A DNA stretch of 64,000 nt from Emiliania huxleyi CCMP1516 (taxonomy: Eukaryota > Haptophyta > Isochrysidales > Noelaerhabdaceae), in contig NW_005200784.1 in NCBI RefSeq assembly GCF_000372725.1, positions 818,994 to 882,993 on the forward strand, given 5' to 3'. Position 1 is the first letter of the stretch. Each line of letters starts with the position of its first letter. The notes below the pieces were generated by a model. The model was not told the DNA's origin, searched no databases, and saw only the letters and a program-made list of their open reading frames with translations. The position numbers and the translations under genes were made by a program. Below are positions 10,766 through 21,198 of the stretch, in pieces.

Positions 10766-12043
10766 ATGTCCACCCGCACCACCAGAGCTCGTCGAGGCGC
10801 TCCCGACGCCGAGGCGACCAGCGACTCCTCGCGCCCTGCAAAGCAGCAGCGCTCCATGCGCCAGAAGGAGACCAAGCGCTCGCCGCTCGACGCGCTCGCG
10901 GGCAAGGGCAAGGCTGTCCCCGGCGCGCCCGACCTGTCCTACTCGCTGGGTGGCGTGGCGGAGGTCGGCGGCGCGGAGGTGGAGCGTGTGCTCGACTCGG
11001 TCGAGATGGACGACCAGGTCGCCGCCATGCGAGGGCCGTACGCCGGCGCCCGCCGCATCGCGATCTGCCGCGGCGTGCGCGTGCTGGCAGCGGCGGTGGT
11101 CGAGGTGCACGAGACCACCGCGAGCCTGCCGTCGGTCATCGAGATCCCGATCCTCGCCTCCGCCCGCTCCGAGCGCCGCAAGGGCTTCGGCTCCGTGTTG
11201 CACGCCCTCATCACCGAGCTCGCTGCGTCGGTCGGCGTGCAAGCCATCCTCGTCTGCGCGACGCCCGAGGCGCGCTCCTTTTGGCTGCGGCAGGGGTACC
11301 ACACGCTGGCGCACTGCCCTCCGGCTCTCGCCACGGAGCTGCGCGCCGTCATCAAGAGCGGCGTCATGAGCGACCCGTTCCGCGAGACGGTCCGCATGGC
11401 GCAGGCGCTGCCGCGAGCGGGCGAGCCAGGCGCTCTCGTCGCCTCCACCCTCCGCGCCGTCGCCTCGCGCTCTGCCAGCAGCCAGAGCAGCCACGGCCTC
11501 AGCAGCGCCGAGGCGGCGCGCGCGCTCGGCTACGAGGACCTGAGTGGCTCAGCGGCGGCGCTCTTCCAAGTCGAGGGCCGCAAGCGCGTCCGCGTGCCGT
11601 GCGACGCACGAGCGCCGCCCGCCGCTTTGGCCGTGCAGGTTCCGCTGCGGAAGCTGCAGGCGTTCCAACTCGACGCACACGAGGGGGCGGCGGGCGAGGG
11701 GCTGGGGGCGGAGGGTTCGGGGGCAGCAGGCCAGGAGGGGCGCGGAAAGGGGGAGGCGGAGCCGGAGGCGGCGCCGGAGGCGGCGGAGGCGGCGGAGGCG
11801 CGGGCGGCAGCTGAGGCGGCGGCGGCGATGAACGCGCCGATGGCGACAGAGGCGCAGGGGGCGGCGCCGGCAGCTGCAGAGGCGGCGGCGGCAGGCGCGG
11901 CAGAGGCAGCGCCGAGGGCTGCAGTTGCGGCGCCGTCGGAGGGGGGCGCGCGTGCGGGCGGGTGGGGCGAGCCGGGCTGGGGCGTGCGCTGTCTGTCCGC
12001 GATCCAGAAGGGCGAGGTTGTGCTCGAGGCGAGCGCAGATTAG
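10766..12043 (+). CDS. GNAT-family N-acetyltransferase, C-terminus spliced onwards
   Basis: The ATG at 10766 begins a basic, Ser-rich N-terminus. Residues about 60-200 hold a GNAT fold: I-E-I-P-I-L-A-S followed by the acetyl-CoA loop RSERRKGFGSVLH (R-x2-G-x-G type), then AILVCATPEARSFWLRQGY, the usual beta4-beta5 end. The arrangement resembles nuclear IDM1/PHD-GNAT proteins, but no PHD finger is visible. A long low-complexity Ala/Glu region follows, then GWGVRCLSAIQKGEVVLEA, which resembles the opening of a SET domain although no N-H-S-C motif follows. The frame ends at 12043 inside a GAGATCCGCC minisatellite. A copy of the last exon bases at 12116-12135 marks the acceptor, so the protein continues and may run into the next gene. 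Function: likely protein or histone acetylation (inference). Confidence 0.6.
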   Translation: MSTRTTRARRGAPDAEATSDSSRPAKQQRSMRQKETKRSPLDALAGKGKAVPGAPDLSYSLGGVAEVGGAEVERVLDSVEMDDQVAAMRGPYAGARRIAICRGVRVLAAAVVEVHETTASLPSVIEIPILASARSERRKGFGSVLHALITELAASVGVQAILVCATPEARSFWLRQGYHTLAHCPPALATELRAVIKSGVMSDPFRETVRMAQALPRAGEPGALVASTLRAVASRSASSQSSHGLSSAEAARALGYEDLSGSAAALFQVEGRKRVRVPCDARAPPAALAVQVPLRKLQAFQLDAHEGAAGEGLGAEGSGAAGQEGRGKGEAEPEAAPEAAEAAEARAAAEAAAAMNAPMATEAQGAAPAAAEAAAAGAAEAAPRAAVAAPSEGGARAGGWGEPGWGVRCLSAIQKGEVVLEASAD

Positions 12044-12044
12044 C

Positions 12045-12123
12045 CGAGATCCGCCGGAGATACGCCAGAGATCCGCCGAGATCCGCCGAGATCCGCCGGA
12101 GATCCGCCGAGATCCGCCGAGGT
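12045..12123. repeat. 10-bp intronic minisatellite (GAGATCCGCC)
   Basis: About seven to eight units between two copies of a G-E-V-x-L-E-A-S coding segment. Confidence 0.95.
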
Positions 12124-12316
12124 CCTCCTCGAGGCCAGCTGCTGCACGGCGAGGTCTCCGGTCCCCGTGGAGAGAGCCGTTGAGGAAAGGGAGGACGGGA
12201 GGCAAAGGTAAAGGCGGTGGGCGGCGAGTGCTTGCCCACCTGTCGCTCGCGACTTCATTCGCCGCATTGCCCATGCTCCCGATCGGAGACTATGAGGACG
12301 CCATCCCATCAGATCC

Positions 12317-13467
12317 ATGCCGCCAAAGGTGGGCGGCGAGCTGCTCGACGAGCTCTCGTTCGCCAGGCTCGCGGACAAGCGCTTCTGCGCCGCGCTCGAC
12401 GACGCTGCACACCGCCGCGCGCTGGCGCGCTCGTCGTTCCGTCCTCCCGCGCCCGCGTACGTCGACATGCGCAAGGCGGCCTCGCTGGCTCTCGGAACCT
12501 TCCAGGAACCTTCTCGGAACCTTCTCGGAACCTTCCTATAGGCGGCCTCGCTGGCGCGCCTCGTGGGTGCGTGTGACGAAGCGCCCAACCTCGAGCTCGT
12601 CGTGACGGCGGCCCCCTTCACCGCCATTCCAGGGGCGGGAGCGGCAGCGCCCCCGCCCGCCGCGCCTCCCGCCGCGCGTCACACCGCCGTCGCTCCGCCC
12701 TCCGCCGTCGCTCCTCCACCCGCCGCCGCGTCGAGCGGCGCTGCGGGCACGACGCGCCTGCGGGTGGTCGTGCCGCAAGACGTCGCCACAGGGCAGTTGC
12801 TGCGCGTCCAGACGCCGGGCGGCATCGTGCAGTGCGTCGTGCCGACGCCGCTCAAGGCTGGCGAGGCGCTCGAGATGCTGGTGCCGGCAAAGCCCCCGCC
12901 CCCGCGGCAGACCGGCCCTGCCGCACCGCCGCCCGCACCGCCGCCCGCACCGCCGCCGTACGAGGACTTCACTCAGCCGCAGCAGCCCGGGGCAGGGCGC
13001 CAGGCGTGGGAGCGGGAGGTGCCGCAGGGTGAGGCGCCGCCCGCTCAAGCGCCGCCGCCGCAGCAGACGCCGGCGCAGCTCCTGCAGCAGCACCAGCAGA
13101 GGGCGCTTCAGCAGCAGCAAGCGGCGCAGCAGCAGCAGCAGCAGCAGCGATTTCTGCAGCAGACGTCGCAGCTCATGCAGCAGCAGCAGCAGCAGAGGGC
13201 GCTTCAGCAGCAGCAGCAGCAGCAAAGGGCGTTTCAGCAGCAGCAGCAGCAGCAAAGGGCGTTTCAGCAGCAGCAGCAGCAGCAGAGGGCGCTTCAGCAG
13301 CAGGCGCTGCAGGCTGCGCTGCAGCAGCAGCAGCAGCAGCAGCAAGCGCAGCAGCAGCAGCAGCAGCAACACGCCTTGCTACAGCAGCAGGCTCTGCATC
13401 AGGCGGCGCAACAGCAGCAGCACTTTATGCAGCAGACGCCGACGCAGCAGCAGCTCTTGCAGCATAT

Positions 13468-13511
<44 letters not shown>

Positions 13512-15190
13512 AGCAGCTTATGCAACAGCAACAGCAGCAGCCATCCTTGCTCGACGCGCCTCCCGCCTTGGCCTCGGCGGCCTCGGCCCAGCCTGCCGAT
13601 TTGGCTGCAGCCGACCTTGCCGCAGCCTTTCTTGCGGATTTTCCCCCGGCCAACACCGCCGCCGCCAACGCCGCCGCCGAAACCGCCGCCGCCGCAACCG
13701 TGGCCGCCGCCACCGCCGAAACCGCCGCCACCGCCGCCGCCGCCGCATTCGCCACTCCGCCCCCGTCGCCCCCGGCGCCTTCATCGCCAGCCGCTCCCGC
13801 CGCCACGCCACTGGAGGGTGAGGAGCGGGAGGGCGAGGCGGCGGGGGGAGGAGCGGCGGAGGGAGGGGCGGCGGAGGGCGAGGCACCAGCTGCCGCTGCG
13901 CTTCCGGCGCCGGAGAGCGCTTCGACGGAGGAGGCGCTTCCTCGTGAATGTGTTCACTACCCTCGATGCATTGATGGATAGGGGGGCGGCTCGACGGAGG
14001 AGGGGCCCGAGAGCGTCGGCAAGCAGGCGGCGCACGAGGGCGGGCCGCCAGCTGCGCCAGCTGCCGCTGCGCCTTCAGCGGCGCCTTCCGCTGCGCCTTC
14101 CGCGGCGCCGGCCTCCTCGGCGGGCGGCCCACCTGCCGTGCCGCGAGCGCCGCCGCAGGATGCTCCTCGTAGGACCTACACACACACATGCATACCACAA
14201 GTACAAGTCGTGGTGGTGCACTATTGCTGTCCGGAGGTGGCCCGGAGGGCGCACCAATGACATGCCATTCCACTCCATTAGTCCATTAGACTACATTCCA
14301 CCGTTCGTGCAGGTGGCCCGGAGAGCGTACTTGGTTGCCAAGCACTACATCCCTCCCATGGTGGCGCTGACTTGGGACCCGCTGCCGGCGCACGGGCGCG
14401 GGAGCCGCGCTCTCCGGTGGTCCGTCCCCCGGGCTCGTGCCTGACCCCCTCGCGGTGTGGCTTGCAGGCGCGTGAGGGAGCGGCACCTCGACGGAGGCCG
14501 GTCGGAGGCGGCTGCGGTGGGCCGGGCAGCGGGCCACAGGAGTGTCGTGAGCGATTGAGGGGGGGGCTGCGAGTAGGCGGTCGCGTGGCCGGCGCAGGGG
14601 AGATCTGGGGAGATGCGGGGAGATACGGGGAGATATGAGTAGGCGGTCGCGTGGCCGGCGCAGTGCGACGCGTCTCTGGTGGGCCGCTTCGTGAGCGCGA
14701 CCTTCCTCGACGAGGACGGCATGTAGACAGACAGACACACACACACACGAGGCGGTCACACTGAGAGTGACACACAGACACAGGCAAGACACACAGCCAG
14801 CTGGGCTGCCACTCATCCCCGGCATCTCGCAGCGACACGACCACACAGCCTCCTGCTTCCTGAAGGGGGGCCCGCCGCCGCTGTGACTAGGACGGCCTCT
14901 CGCAGTGGTACCCGGCGGTGGTGGTGGAGCACCGGCCCGCCGCCGAGGAGCTGCGCTTCGTCATCCACTTCGAGGAGGACGGCGTCGAGATCGAGGCGGA
15001 CTTGCCCGAGATTGCCCGAGATTGCCCGAGATTACCCAAGCTCGCCCAAGATTGCCCAAGATTACCCAGGATTGCCCGTGTCGAGGCGGACCTGCCGGAC
15101 GAGACGATCGTCCTCCTCGCCGGCAGCACGACGCACTGCGAGTGCCCGACGTGCTCCGAGCGGAACCCGAAGGGCCGGCGGCTGCTGTGA
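12317..15190 (+). CDS. polyglutamine protein with C-terminal Tudor-like domain
   Basis: ATG at 12317, but the sequence around 12205-12225 repeats at 12322-12345, so these exons may be downstream exons of the GNAT gene. Order: an acidic helix (G-G-E-L-L-D-E-L-S-F), a segment R-L-R-V-V-V-P-Q-D-V-A-T-G-Q of the 'VPPGV-GQ' kind common in protist proteins, then about 160 residues dominated by Gln from CAG codons (13080-13540), then an Ala/Pro-rich part. After introns near 13935-13980, 14170-14310 and 14420-14670 the last exons give LVGRFVSATFLDEDG, L-S-Q-W-Y-P-A-V-V-V-E, E-D-G-V-E-I-E-A-D-L-P and a terminal C-x-C-x2-C cluster. The W-Y...D-G-V-E pattern is Tudor/SH3-barrel-like, suggesting a chromatin reader. 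Exon edges are approximate. Confidence 0.5.
12497..12536. repeat. 11-bp intronic minisatellite (GGAACCTTCTC)
   Basis: About three to four units. The coding bases just before it (GCGGCCTCGCTGGC) recur right after it at 12542. Confidence 0.9.
13080..13545. repeat. CAG-rich trinucleotide tract encoding polyGln
   Basis: Imperfect CAG/CAGCAA runs with periodic R-A-L/F-Q-Q-Q units; this is a coding tandem repeat within the gene above. Confidence 0.9.
15006..15075. repeat. 10-bp intronic minisatellite (TTGCCCGAGA)
   Basis: About seven units. The exon bases GAGGCGGACTTGCC before it are repeated at 15084-15097 after it. Confidence 0.9.
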
Positions 15191-15615
15191 GGGGGGGCAG
15201 GCGGCTGCAAAAAGGGCGTGCGAGCCGAGAGTCTGAGAACAACCCAAGCAGACTCGGGACGACGGGAGGGTTTGGAACTTTTGGGGGGGAGGTGGTTTAC
15301 GCGAGGTCGGGCTGTACGGGCAGAGGCCGCGCGCGAGTGTGTCTTGTATGACGCCCCCCCCCCCCCCCCTGCCCCCCCGCGCGCGCGCAAACTGCCACAG
15401 TACGTGTTTGATTGGCCGTGTCGAACACATAAATAAAAAATAATATACCACATGTGTAAAGTGTCATATACAAAAGCTGACATCGGCACGCCTGCCTTTG
15501 GGCGGTCTAATAAGTGCGAGGGCGTCGGCCGTCGCACGGCTGGCCGGCCGCCAGTGACCGTCCCTTGTGCAGGCTACCCCCTCCCCCATCAGCCCGCATA
15601 TTGGCATAACCTAGG

Positions 15616-18235
15616 CTATAACGCCGCCGCGACCGCCTCGCCCGCGGCGAGACCGGAGAGCGCCGCCGCCTCGAGCGGCGACGCGGCCTCCTTGACAAAC
15701 TCGCCCGCGATGGCCAGCCTCCACGCCGGCAGCGACACGCACTCGTGTGGGTGGTGCAGCGAGTCTGATGCAGAGGCGTCGCTCCAGAGAGTGGCGGTGG
15801 CGGAGAGCGGGCGCAGGTGCTCTCCGCCGAGAAAGGGCGCGAGGAGGAGGGACACCTGAGGCGAGATGTGGGGAGATGTGGGGAGACATGGCGAGATATG
15901 AGGAGGGGCACCTGCAGGCGCGGGTGGCGATCGTCTCCAGGCACTCGGCGTGGCCAACGGCCCGGGCTGGCCCTCGCGTCTCCACGCCCAGACAGGACAA
16001 GGGCTCGCTCGGCAGAGTGCAAGGCCCGGTGCGGTGTAGGCCCAGTGCGGTGAGGGTGGGACCGCCTCCTCTGACAGGAGCTTGGCCGCCGCCGCGTCAG
16101 CGCGCGGCCCCTCGCGCCGCCGCAAGCCCGCGCCCGCCTCCGCAGAGCCGGCCATCGCCCGGGCGAGCTGCGGCGTCGACACGGCTGTCCACAGCGCGCC
16201 TGGGGAGTAGGAGGCCAGAAGAGGAAGTGTCTGGAAAGTGCCTAGCGCCGAGAGGGGGCCCCGCAGCACGCCGTCGTCTGGTGATCTCGGGTGATCTCGG
16301 GTGATCTCGGGTGATCTCGGGTGATCTCGGGTGATCTCGGGTGATCTCGGGTGATCTCGGGTGATCTCTGGTGATCTCTGGTGATCTCTGGTGATCTCTG
16401 GTGATCTCTGGTGATCTAGGGTGATCTAGGGTGATCTCTTGGGTGATCTCGGGTGATCGCAAGCGCGCCTCCGTCGACGGTGGCGGCGCGGCCGGGCTTG
16501 GAGGCGTCGCGGCAGAGCATTCGCACGGACGGCGAGCCGGGCACCTGTGTGCGTCAACCATGGACGCTGATCGCTCCTCCCAGGCGGCGCACGGGGGGGA
16601 GGCACGCAAGACACGCGCCACGGCGGCGTCGAAGGGGACCGCCGCGCTGGCGAGAGGAAGGACGCCCGACCAACACAAGGCGGGCTCTGCTCTAACACCT
16701 GCTCGCAACTCTCTCCCGTCGTGCCTCGCAGCAGCAGAGAAGGAGGCGGGCTCCGCTCCCACGCCTGGCGGTACGGCGGAAGCTGAGAGGCGGGGGTGCG
16801 GCCTCGAGCAGTGCCCTCGGCGCTCCCGAAGGCGAGGGCCGCGACCACAGCGAGTGCGACCGCAGCTCAGCCGAGCTCAGCCGAGCTCAGCCGAGCTCAG
16901 CCGAGCTCAGCCGAGCTCAGTGTCGAGAGCGGCACGTTGAGGCTCTGTGCTCCTCAAAGCGATGTAGAGTGCACAATCCCTCCCCCGCTTCTGGGCGCAC
17001 GGCGCTGTCGAGATGTGGGGCGACATATGGGGAGCTGTGGGGAGATGTGAGGAGATGTGGGGAGATGTGAGGTCCGTCTCGCGGATCTGGGCGTACGACA
17101 CCGTCTAGGCTGGCGGCGAGGGTGGCGAGGGCCTCCTGCTCGGCCTCGGCGGCCTGCGTATGAGTCCGTATGCTTAGTCTGCTCTCTTTCCTGATGAGGT
17201 GATCCCGGGTCTGCCTCATGATCAAGCAGTCGTGCAGAGAGGCTCGGCTCGGTGGCCTGGCGTGATTCGCACTTCTCCAAAGTCGGCAGTGTACTGAGAG
17301 CACCGGGGCAGTGTACCGAGAGCACCGCGTGGAGATGAGGGCCGGGCCGAGAGCCCGGGAGGAAGGAGGCGCCGTCCACTCAACATGCTCATTCAATCTC
17401 AACTCATCTCGGCATCTAGTCGTTCGGCGGGCCGCTTCGTCGGATGCGCCGGCGGTGCCGATCGAGCGCACGGCGGCGGCGCCGAGGGCCGTGTCTGGGA
17501 CGGCGAGCACAAGGGCGTCGAAGCTGCTGATGCCGCCGCCCTCGGCCCCGCCGCCGCCGCCGCCGCCGCCGTCGCCGCCCCCGCCGCCGCCGCCGCCAGC
17601 GATCTGGAGCTCCCAGCAGCCCCGCGTAGGGGAGTGGCGCGCGGCGGTCACGCGCGCCTACGACCACAGGCCGCGGCGGGTGGGGACGGCGACCCTCGGC
17701 GAGCCCCGCCTCCCTCCGCGCCATATCTCACCCCGAGCCGGACCTCCGCCCCGGCCGCGGCGCAGATGCTAGCGCAGAGCGTCGCGCTCGAGGGCGAGCC
17801 GACGAGCAGCGGCGCGTCGCCAGGCCGGAGGAGGCCGCAGAAGTCCAGGTTGCCAGACACCTCAGACTCGCCGCCCTCCGTCGGCGAGCCCCTCCCCTCC
17901 GCCTCTTTCCTCATCGCCTGCCCCATCTCGGTGTTTGCGAGCGCCTCGCGCGGCAAAAACTGCCCGCCCTTGCGGCCGAGCAGGCCGAACCGGCCTTCCC
18001 AGCGCGCCATCATCCCCTCCGCCTCGAGCATGCCGAGGACGGATTGCAGCTGGACTGTGCGCAGCGTCTTGGAGGCGCGGATAAACTGGAAGGTCGGGTC
18101 GAGGTGGCGGCCGGCCAGCTTCCCTCCGACGTCGGCGTCGAGCACTGTGAGCGACGCGGTCGGGTGACGGCTCCGCAGCACCAGCGCCGCGAGGCTGCCA
18201 GAGACGCCGGCGCCGACGATCGCCACGCGATTCAT
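15616..18235 (-). CDS. FAD-dependent amine oxidase, renalase-like
   Basis: ATG at 18235. The N-terminus VAIVGAGVSGSLAALVLRS is a dinucleotide-binding GxGxxG motif for FAD, and V-L-D-A-D follows at the usual distance. The next exons give FDALVLAVPDTALG (about 17500), R-M-L-C-R-D-A-S-K-P-G-R (about 16500), ALWTAVSTPQLARAMA (about 16180), HWAYTAPG (about 16040) and, last, L-A-I-A-G-E-F followed by LEAAALSG (15640-15710), matching the C-terminal FAD contact G-D-x...E-G-A...S-G of the renalase/amine-oxidase superfamily. Substrate cannot be read. The introns hold (TGATCTCGGG)n, (AGCCGAGCTC)n and GAGATG arrays. There are perhaps seven exons with uncertain edges; the exon between about 17100 and 16800 is the least secure. 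Confidence 0.6.
15865..15903. repeat. 10-bp intronic repeat (GGAGATGTGG)
   Basis: Three to four units in the last intron of the FAD oxidase gene. Confidence 0.8.
16281..16459. repeat. 10-bp intronic minisatellite (TGATCTCGGG)
   Basis: About 18 units, the longest array in the window. Variants (TGATCTCTGG, TGATCTAGGG) are clustered, showing stepwise local spread. Confidence 0.97.
16864..16920. repeat. 10-bp minisatellite (AGCCGAGCTC)
   Basis: Nearly six perfect units, in a presumed intron of the FAD oxidase gene. Confidence 0.95.
17018..17071. repeat. 10-bp intronic repeat (GAGATGTGGG)
   Basis: About five units in the FAD oxidase gene, related in theme to the array at 15865. Confidence 0.8.
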
Positions 18236-18290
18236 GGCCGACGCGCGAAACACAGGTTGGTTTTTTACGGGACAACAGGCCCTCCTGTCT

Positions 18291-18365
18291 GGCCTCCCCG
18301 GCGCAGAGGGGCCCCCGGAGGAATGCTCAACCGCTCCACGCCACGCCGCTTGCGGCGGTCCTATG
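18291..18365 (-). repeat. family C repeat, partial, reverse orientation
   Basis: Matches the 5' part of the family C element (compare 43190-43270), beginning about 55 bp upstream of the FAD oxidase start codon. Confidence 0.85.
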
Positions 18366-19668
18366 CTCCGCCCCGGCTCGCGTTATTTGCCGCAGCGCAT
18401 GCGTTATTTTGCCACCGCTCGCGTTGTTTTGCCGCCGTGGCCCGGCTGACTGAGTGAGAGACCGTTGCGCGTTGGCGCAGATTGGCGGCCCAAAGATGGC
18501 ACTCAAGGTCGAAAAAAGGCCGCCCGTCGTTGTGGCCACACCCATCGACGGGCTCGGGCCAAAGGCCCCTCGAGATGGCGACCAATCCTAGCGAGGTTTC
18601 TTTTTCGGTGCCCACGTACGCAGCGGTTTCTTTTTCAAAAACAAAACACTTCTCAGCGACTTGGAGGAGCGCTCGCAGGGGCCAGAGCTATCGCGGACGT
18701 GCTCAGTCGCCACATCGTCCAGTGCGCCGTGGACATCACGTTCACGGGCAACAGCGCCAGGTTTTGGACGACGTGAGTCGTGACCAAGGCCCCTCCATGC
18801 ACCATGGGCATGGCATGCCACCCTCGTGTTTTCTGTTATCTGTTTTCGGGAAACATCTGCGCTTGCCGACTCATGCCGACCTCAAGGCGAGGCAACCCGC
18901 ACGCTCCTCCGCCCCCCCCCCCCCAGTCCTGAAGAGAAAGGCGGTGTGAATTACAAACGACACCCGAGGCAGCGCGCGACAGGAGAGTGGAGACCACACA
19001 GGCGGGCGCACAACGGTCAGTCGACGCGCTCCGGAGGGATTTGGCGAAAAAGAATGTGAAACTTTGCGCTTGCCCCGCGCGGCCTTGGGGGGTGGGGGGG
19101 CGGCGCGCCCCGGCCGCTGGCCCCACACTTAGCGACGTGTTCAGCTTAGGCGGAGCCGTACACACGCGACGCGGTACCCACCGCACTCCCACGCTGCACG
19201 GGCGTGTCCGTGTGCCACACGTTTCGTCATACCCCACGCGGCCCTGACGAAAATCGAAATCTGTTTCCCCTCAATCTTTTACATACACAAACATACCCGA
19301 GCCGTGTGCTACATATGAACCTACGCGGGCGAGGGACGCGTTGCGCGTATCTCTCTCCGTAACATGCTCACAAAGGCGCCACGGGCCTCGGAAGGTCTGG
19401 CCTGGAGCCCCACATGGCGCGTCTGACCTGCAACACACTTCTCACTTGTGCACGCATATGCTACCAGGTCACAGTATGGGGTGTATGCACTACTCGAGAT
19501 GAGTTTGATAGCCGGCTCCCCGCGGATGTGGGAATGGTGCCGGCCTTCCCGGAGCTCCGCGAAAGCCGCCTCCCTTGCCGACCCTCGGAGCCGCATGCCC
19601 GCCTGGCACTTGCCAGGCACCAATCACGGACTCCCCGCTCCCGCGGCCTGCGCTCCCCTCCTCCTCCC
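18366..19668. other. intergenic DNA with two coding-like scraps
   Basis: An ATG at 18496 opens 30 codons (M-A-L-K-V-E-K-R-P-P-V-V-V-A) before a stop. A second piece near 18660-18776 reads A-I-A-D-V-L-S-R-H-I-V-Q-C-A-V-D-I-T-F-T-G. They may be two exons of an unrecognised small gene divergent from the FAD oxidase. The rest, to 19668, shows nothing I can name. Confidence 0.35.
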
Positions 19669-19750
19669 TCAGACCAACTGCGCGCCTCCCGCTGGTCCCG
19701 GTGCCGCCGCCGGCGCGCCGCGCCCCGCGCGCACCGCGGCGACGGCGAGC

Positions 19751-19781
<31 letters not shown>

Positions 19782-21198
19782 GGAGAAGCGTAGTCACGCG
19801 CTGCGATGCGGCGGGCTCGGTCCGCATGCGGGCGGCGCCGGCGGCGGCGCCACACTCGCCGTCGTCCCACTCGTTGTGGCAGTCGGCCTTCGCCGCGCAG
19901 GCGTTGCCGTACGTCTTGCCCGCCGCGCAGACCGGCCTGTAGTCCATCGCGCACCAGCCGTCTCCGCAGCGCGGCCCGGCGGCCCTTCGCGCCCCGTCCG
20001 CCCCGTCCGCCTCGGCCGCCTTCTTCCCCTGCTTGTCGACCCCGAGGCGGGCCTGCTGCTCGGGCGTGTACACGAGTGCACTCCACGAGCCGTGCTGCTC
20101 CTCGCCGGCCGGCCTCTCCATCTCTCCCCACGTCCACGCCGGCCCAATCGCCCCGAACTTCTCAGCGGGTGGCGGCCGCTCGCCGCCGGCGCGGCTGGCC
20201 CCAAACAGGGCGGCGTCTGAGCCGGTGTAGTGCCCGCCGTGCGTGGCGCCTCCGGCGGGGGCGCCGCCGATGAGCAGAGCGCCGAACGCGCCCCCACCTA
20301 CCTCGCCCCCGCCCGCGCCGCCCGCCGCCTCGCCCGGCGTGGGGCACGAGGTGAAGACTGCTGCCTCCGCAGCCGATGGGCAGAGCGGGGTAGGGCGGGC
20401 GGCGAGGGCGGCGGCGAGGCGGGCGAGGGCGGCGTCGGAGATTCGGTTGCCGCTCATGTCGAGGTGGACGAGCGGCGCGCCGCCCTTCATCGCCGCGTCG
20501 GCGACCGCATTCGCGCCCCGGTCTCCGATAGCATTGCTCGCGAGCGAGACGCGCTCGATCGACGAGGGCTTGGCGAGGAGGGCGGCGACGGAGGCGGCGC
20601 CGGCGTCGCCGATGGAGTTGCCGGCGAGATTGAGCTCGCGGAAGCCCGGCGCCTCCGCCAGCGAGACGGCTAGCATGGTGACGGCGTCGGCACCGAGCTT
20701 TGACCGCTCGTTCGCAGGCACGAGCGAGAGGGACGCGCACGCACCGAGCGAGACCTTGGCCAGGGAGGCGAGGCCGTTGCACGCAGGCGGAGGCGCGGGC
20801 GGAGAGGGTGGCGGCGATGGCAGTGCTGGTGGCTCCGGCGGCGGAGGCGGCGGCGCCGGCGGCGGCGGAGATGGCGGGCTCGGCGGAGGCGCTGGCGGCT
20901 CAGGCACGATGCTCGTCGCGGCCGCCTCGACGCGGTGCAGCAGCATGCCCGACACGCCGTCGTCGAGGAGGGTGGCGGCCGTTCCTTCGACGCCAAGCGC
21001 CGTCGAGTAGGACGGCGTCGCCACATCCTGAAGCTCGGAGCCGGCGTGGAGGGTCTGACCGATGAGCGAGGCGAGCCCGACGGCACCGCCCCACGATATC
21101 TCCTTCGCCTCCTGCGCAGCGGCGCCCGCGACGAGGACCGGGTGGCCCTCCGCCGAGGCAGCGGGCGGCGCGTCGTCCCAAGGGATGAGCGAGGGCAT
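19669..21198 (-). CDS. LRR (RNase-inhibitor type), proline-rich and Kazal-domain membrane protein
   Basis: Single exon of about 509 residues from the ATG at 21198 (an in-frame GTG lies 33 bp upstream). After a non-repetitive N-terminus comes a pherophorin-like Pro/Ser spacer (P-P-P-S-P-P repeats, about residues 105-140). Then come three RI-type leucine-rich repeats (FRELNLAGNSIGDAGAASV, IERVSLASNAIGDRGANAV, LVHLDMSGNRISDAALARL). Near residue 430 lies a Kazal-like module, C-G-D-G-W-C-A-M-D-Y-R-P-V-C with T-Y-G-N-A-C and two later Cys, the protease-inhibitor spacing. An Ala-rich hydrophobic run near the C-terminus could be a membrane segment. A Kazal domain implies an extracellular or lumenal location. 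Partner and target protease unknown. Confidence 0.65.

Noticed and set aside
11960-12030. Complete SET methyltransferase domain
   Set aside because: Only the opening G-W-G-V-R...G-E-V-V-L-E resembles SET; no N-H-S-C or post-SET motif was found downstream.
13029-14444. A long Ser/Arg-rich plus-strand frame
   Set aside because: It is the AGC/GCA shadow of the CAG repeat in the polyglutamine gene.
16281-16459. CRISPR-like array
   Set aside because: 10-bp head-to-tail units with no spacers; an intronic minisatellite in a eukaryotic gene.
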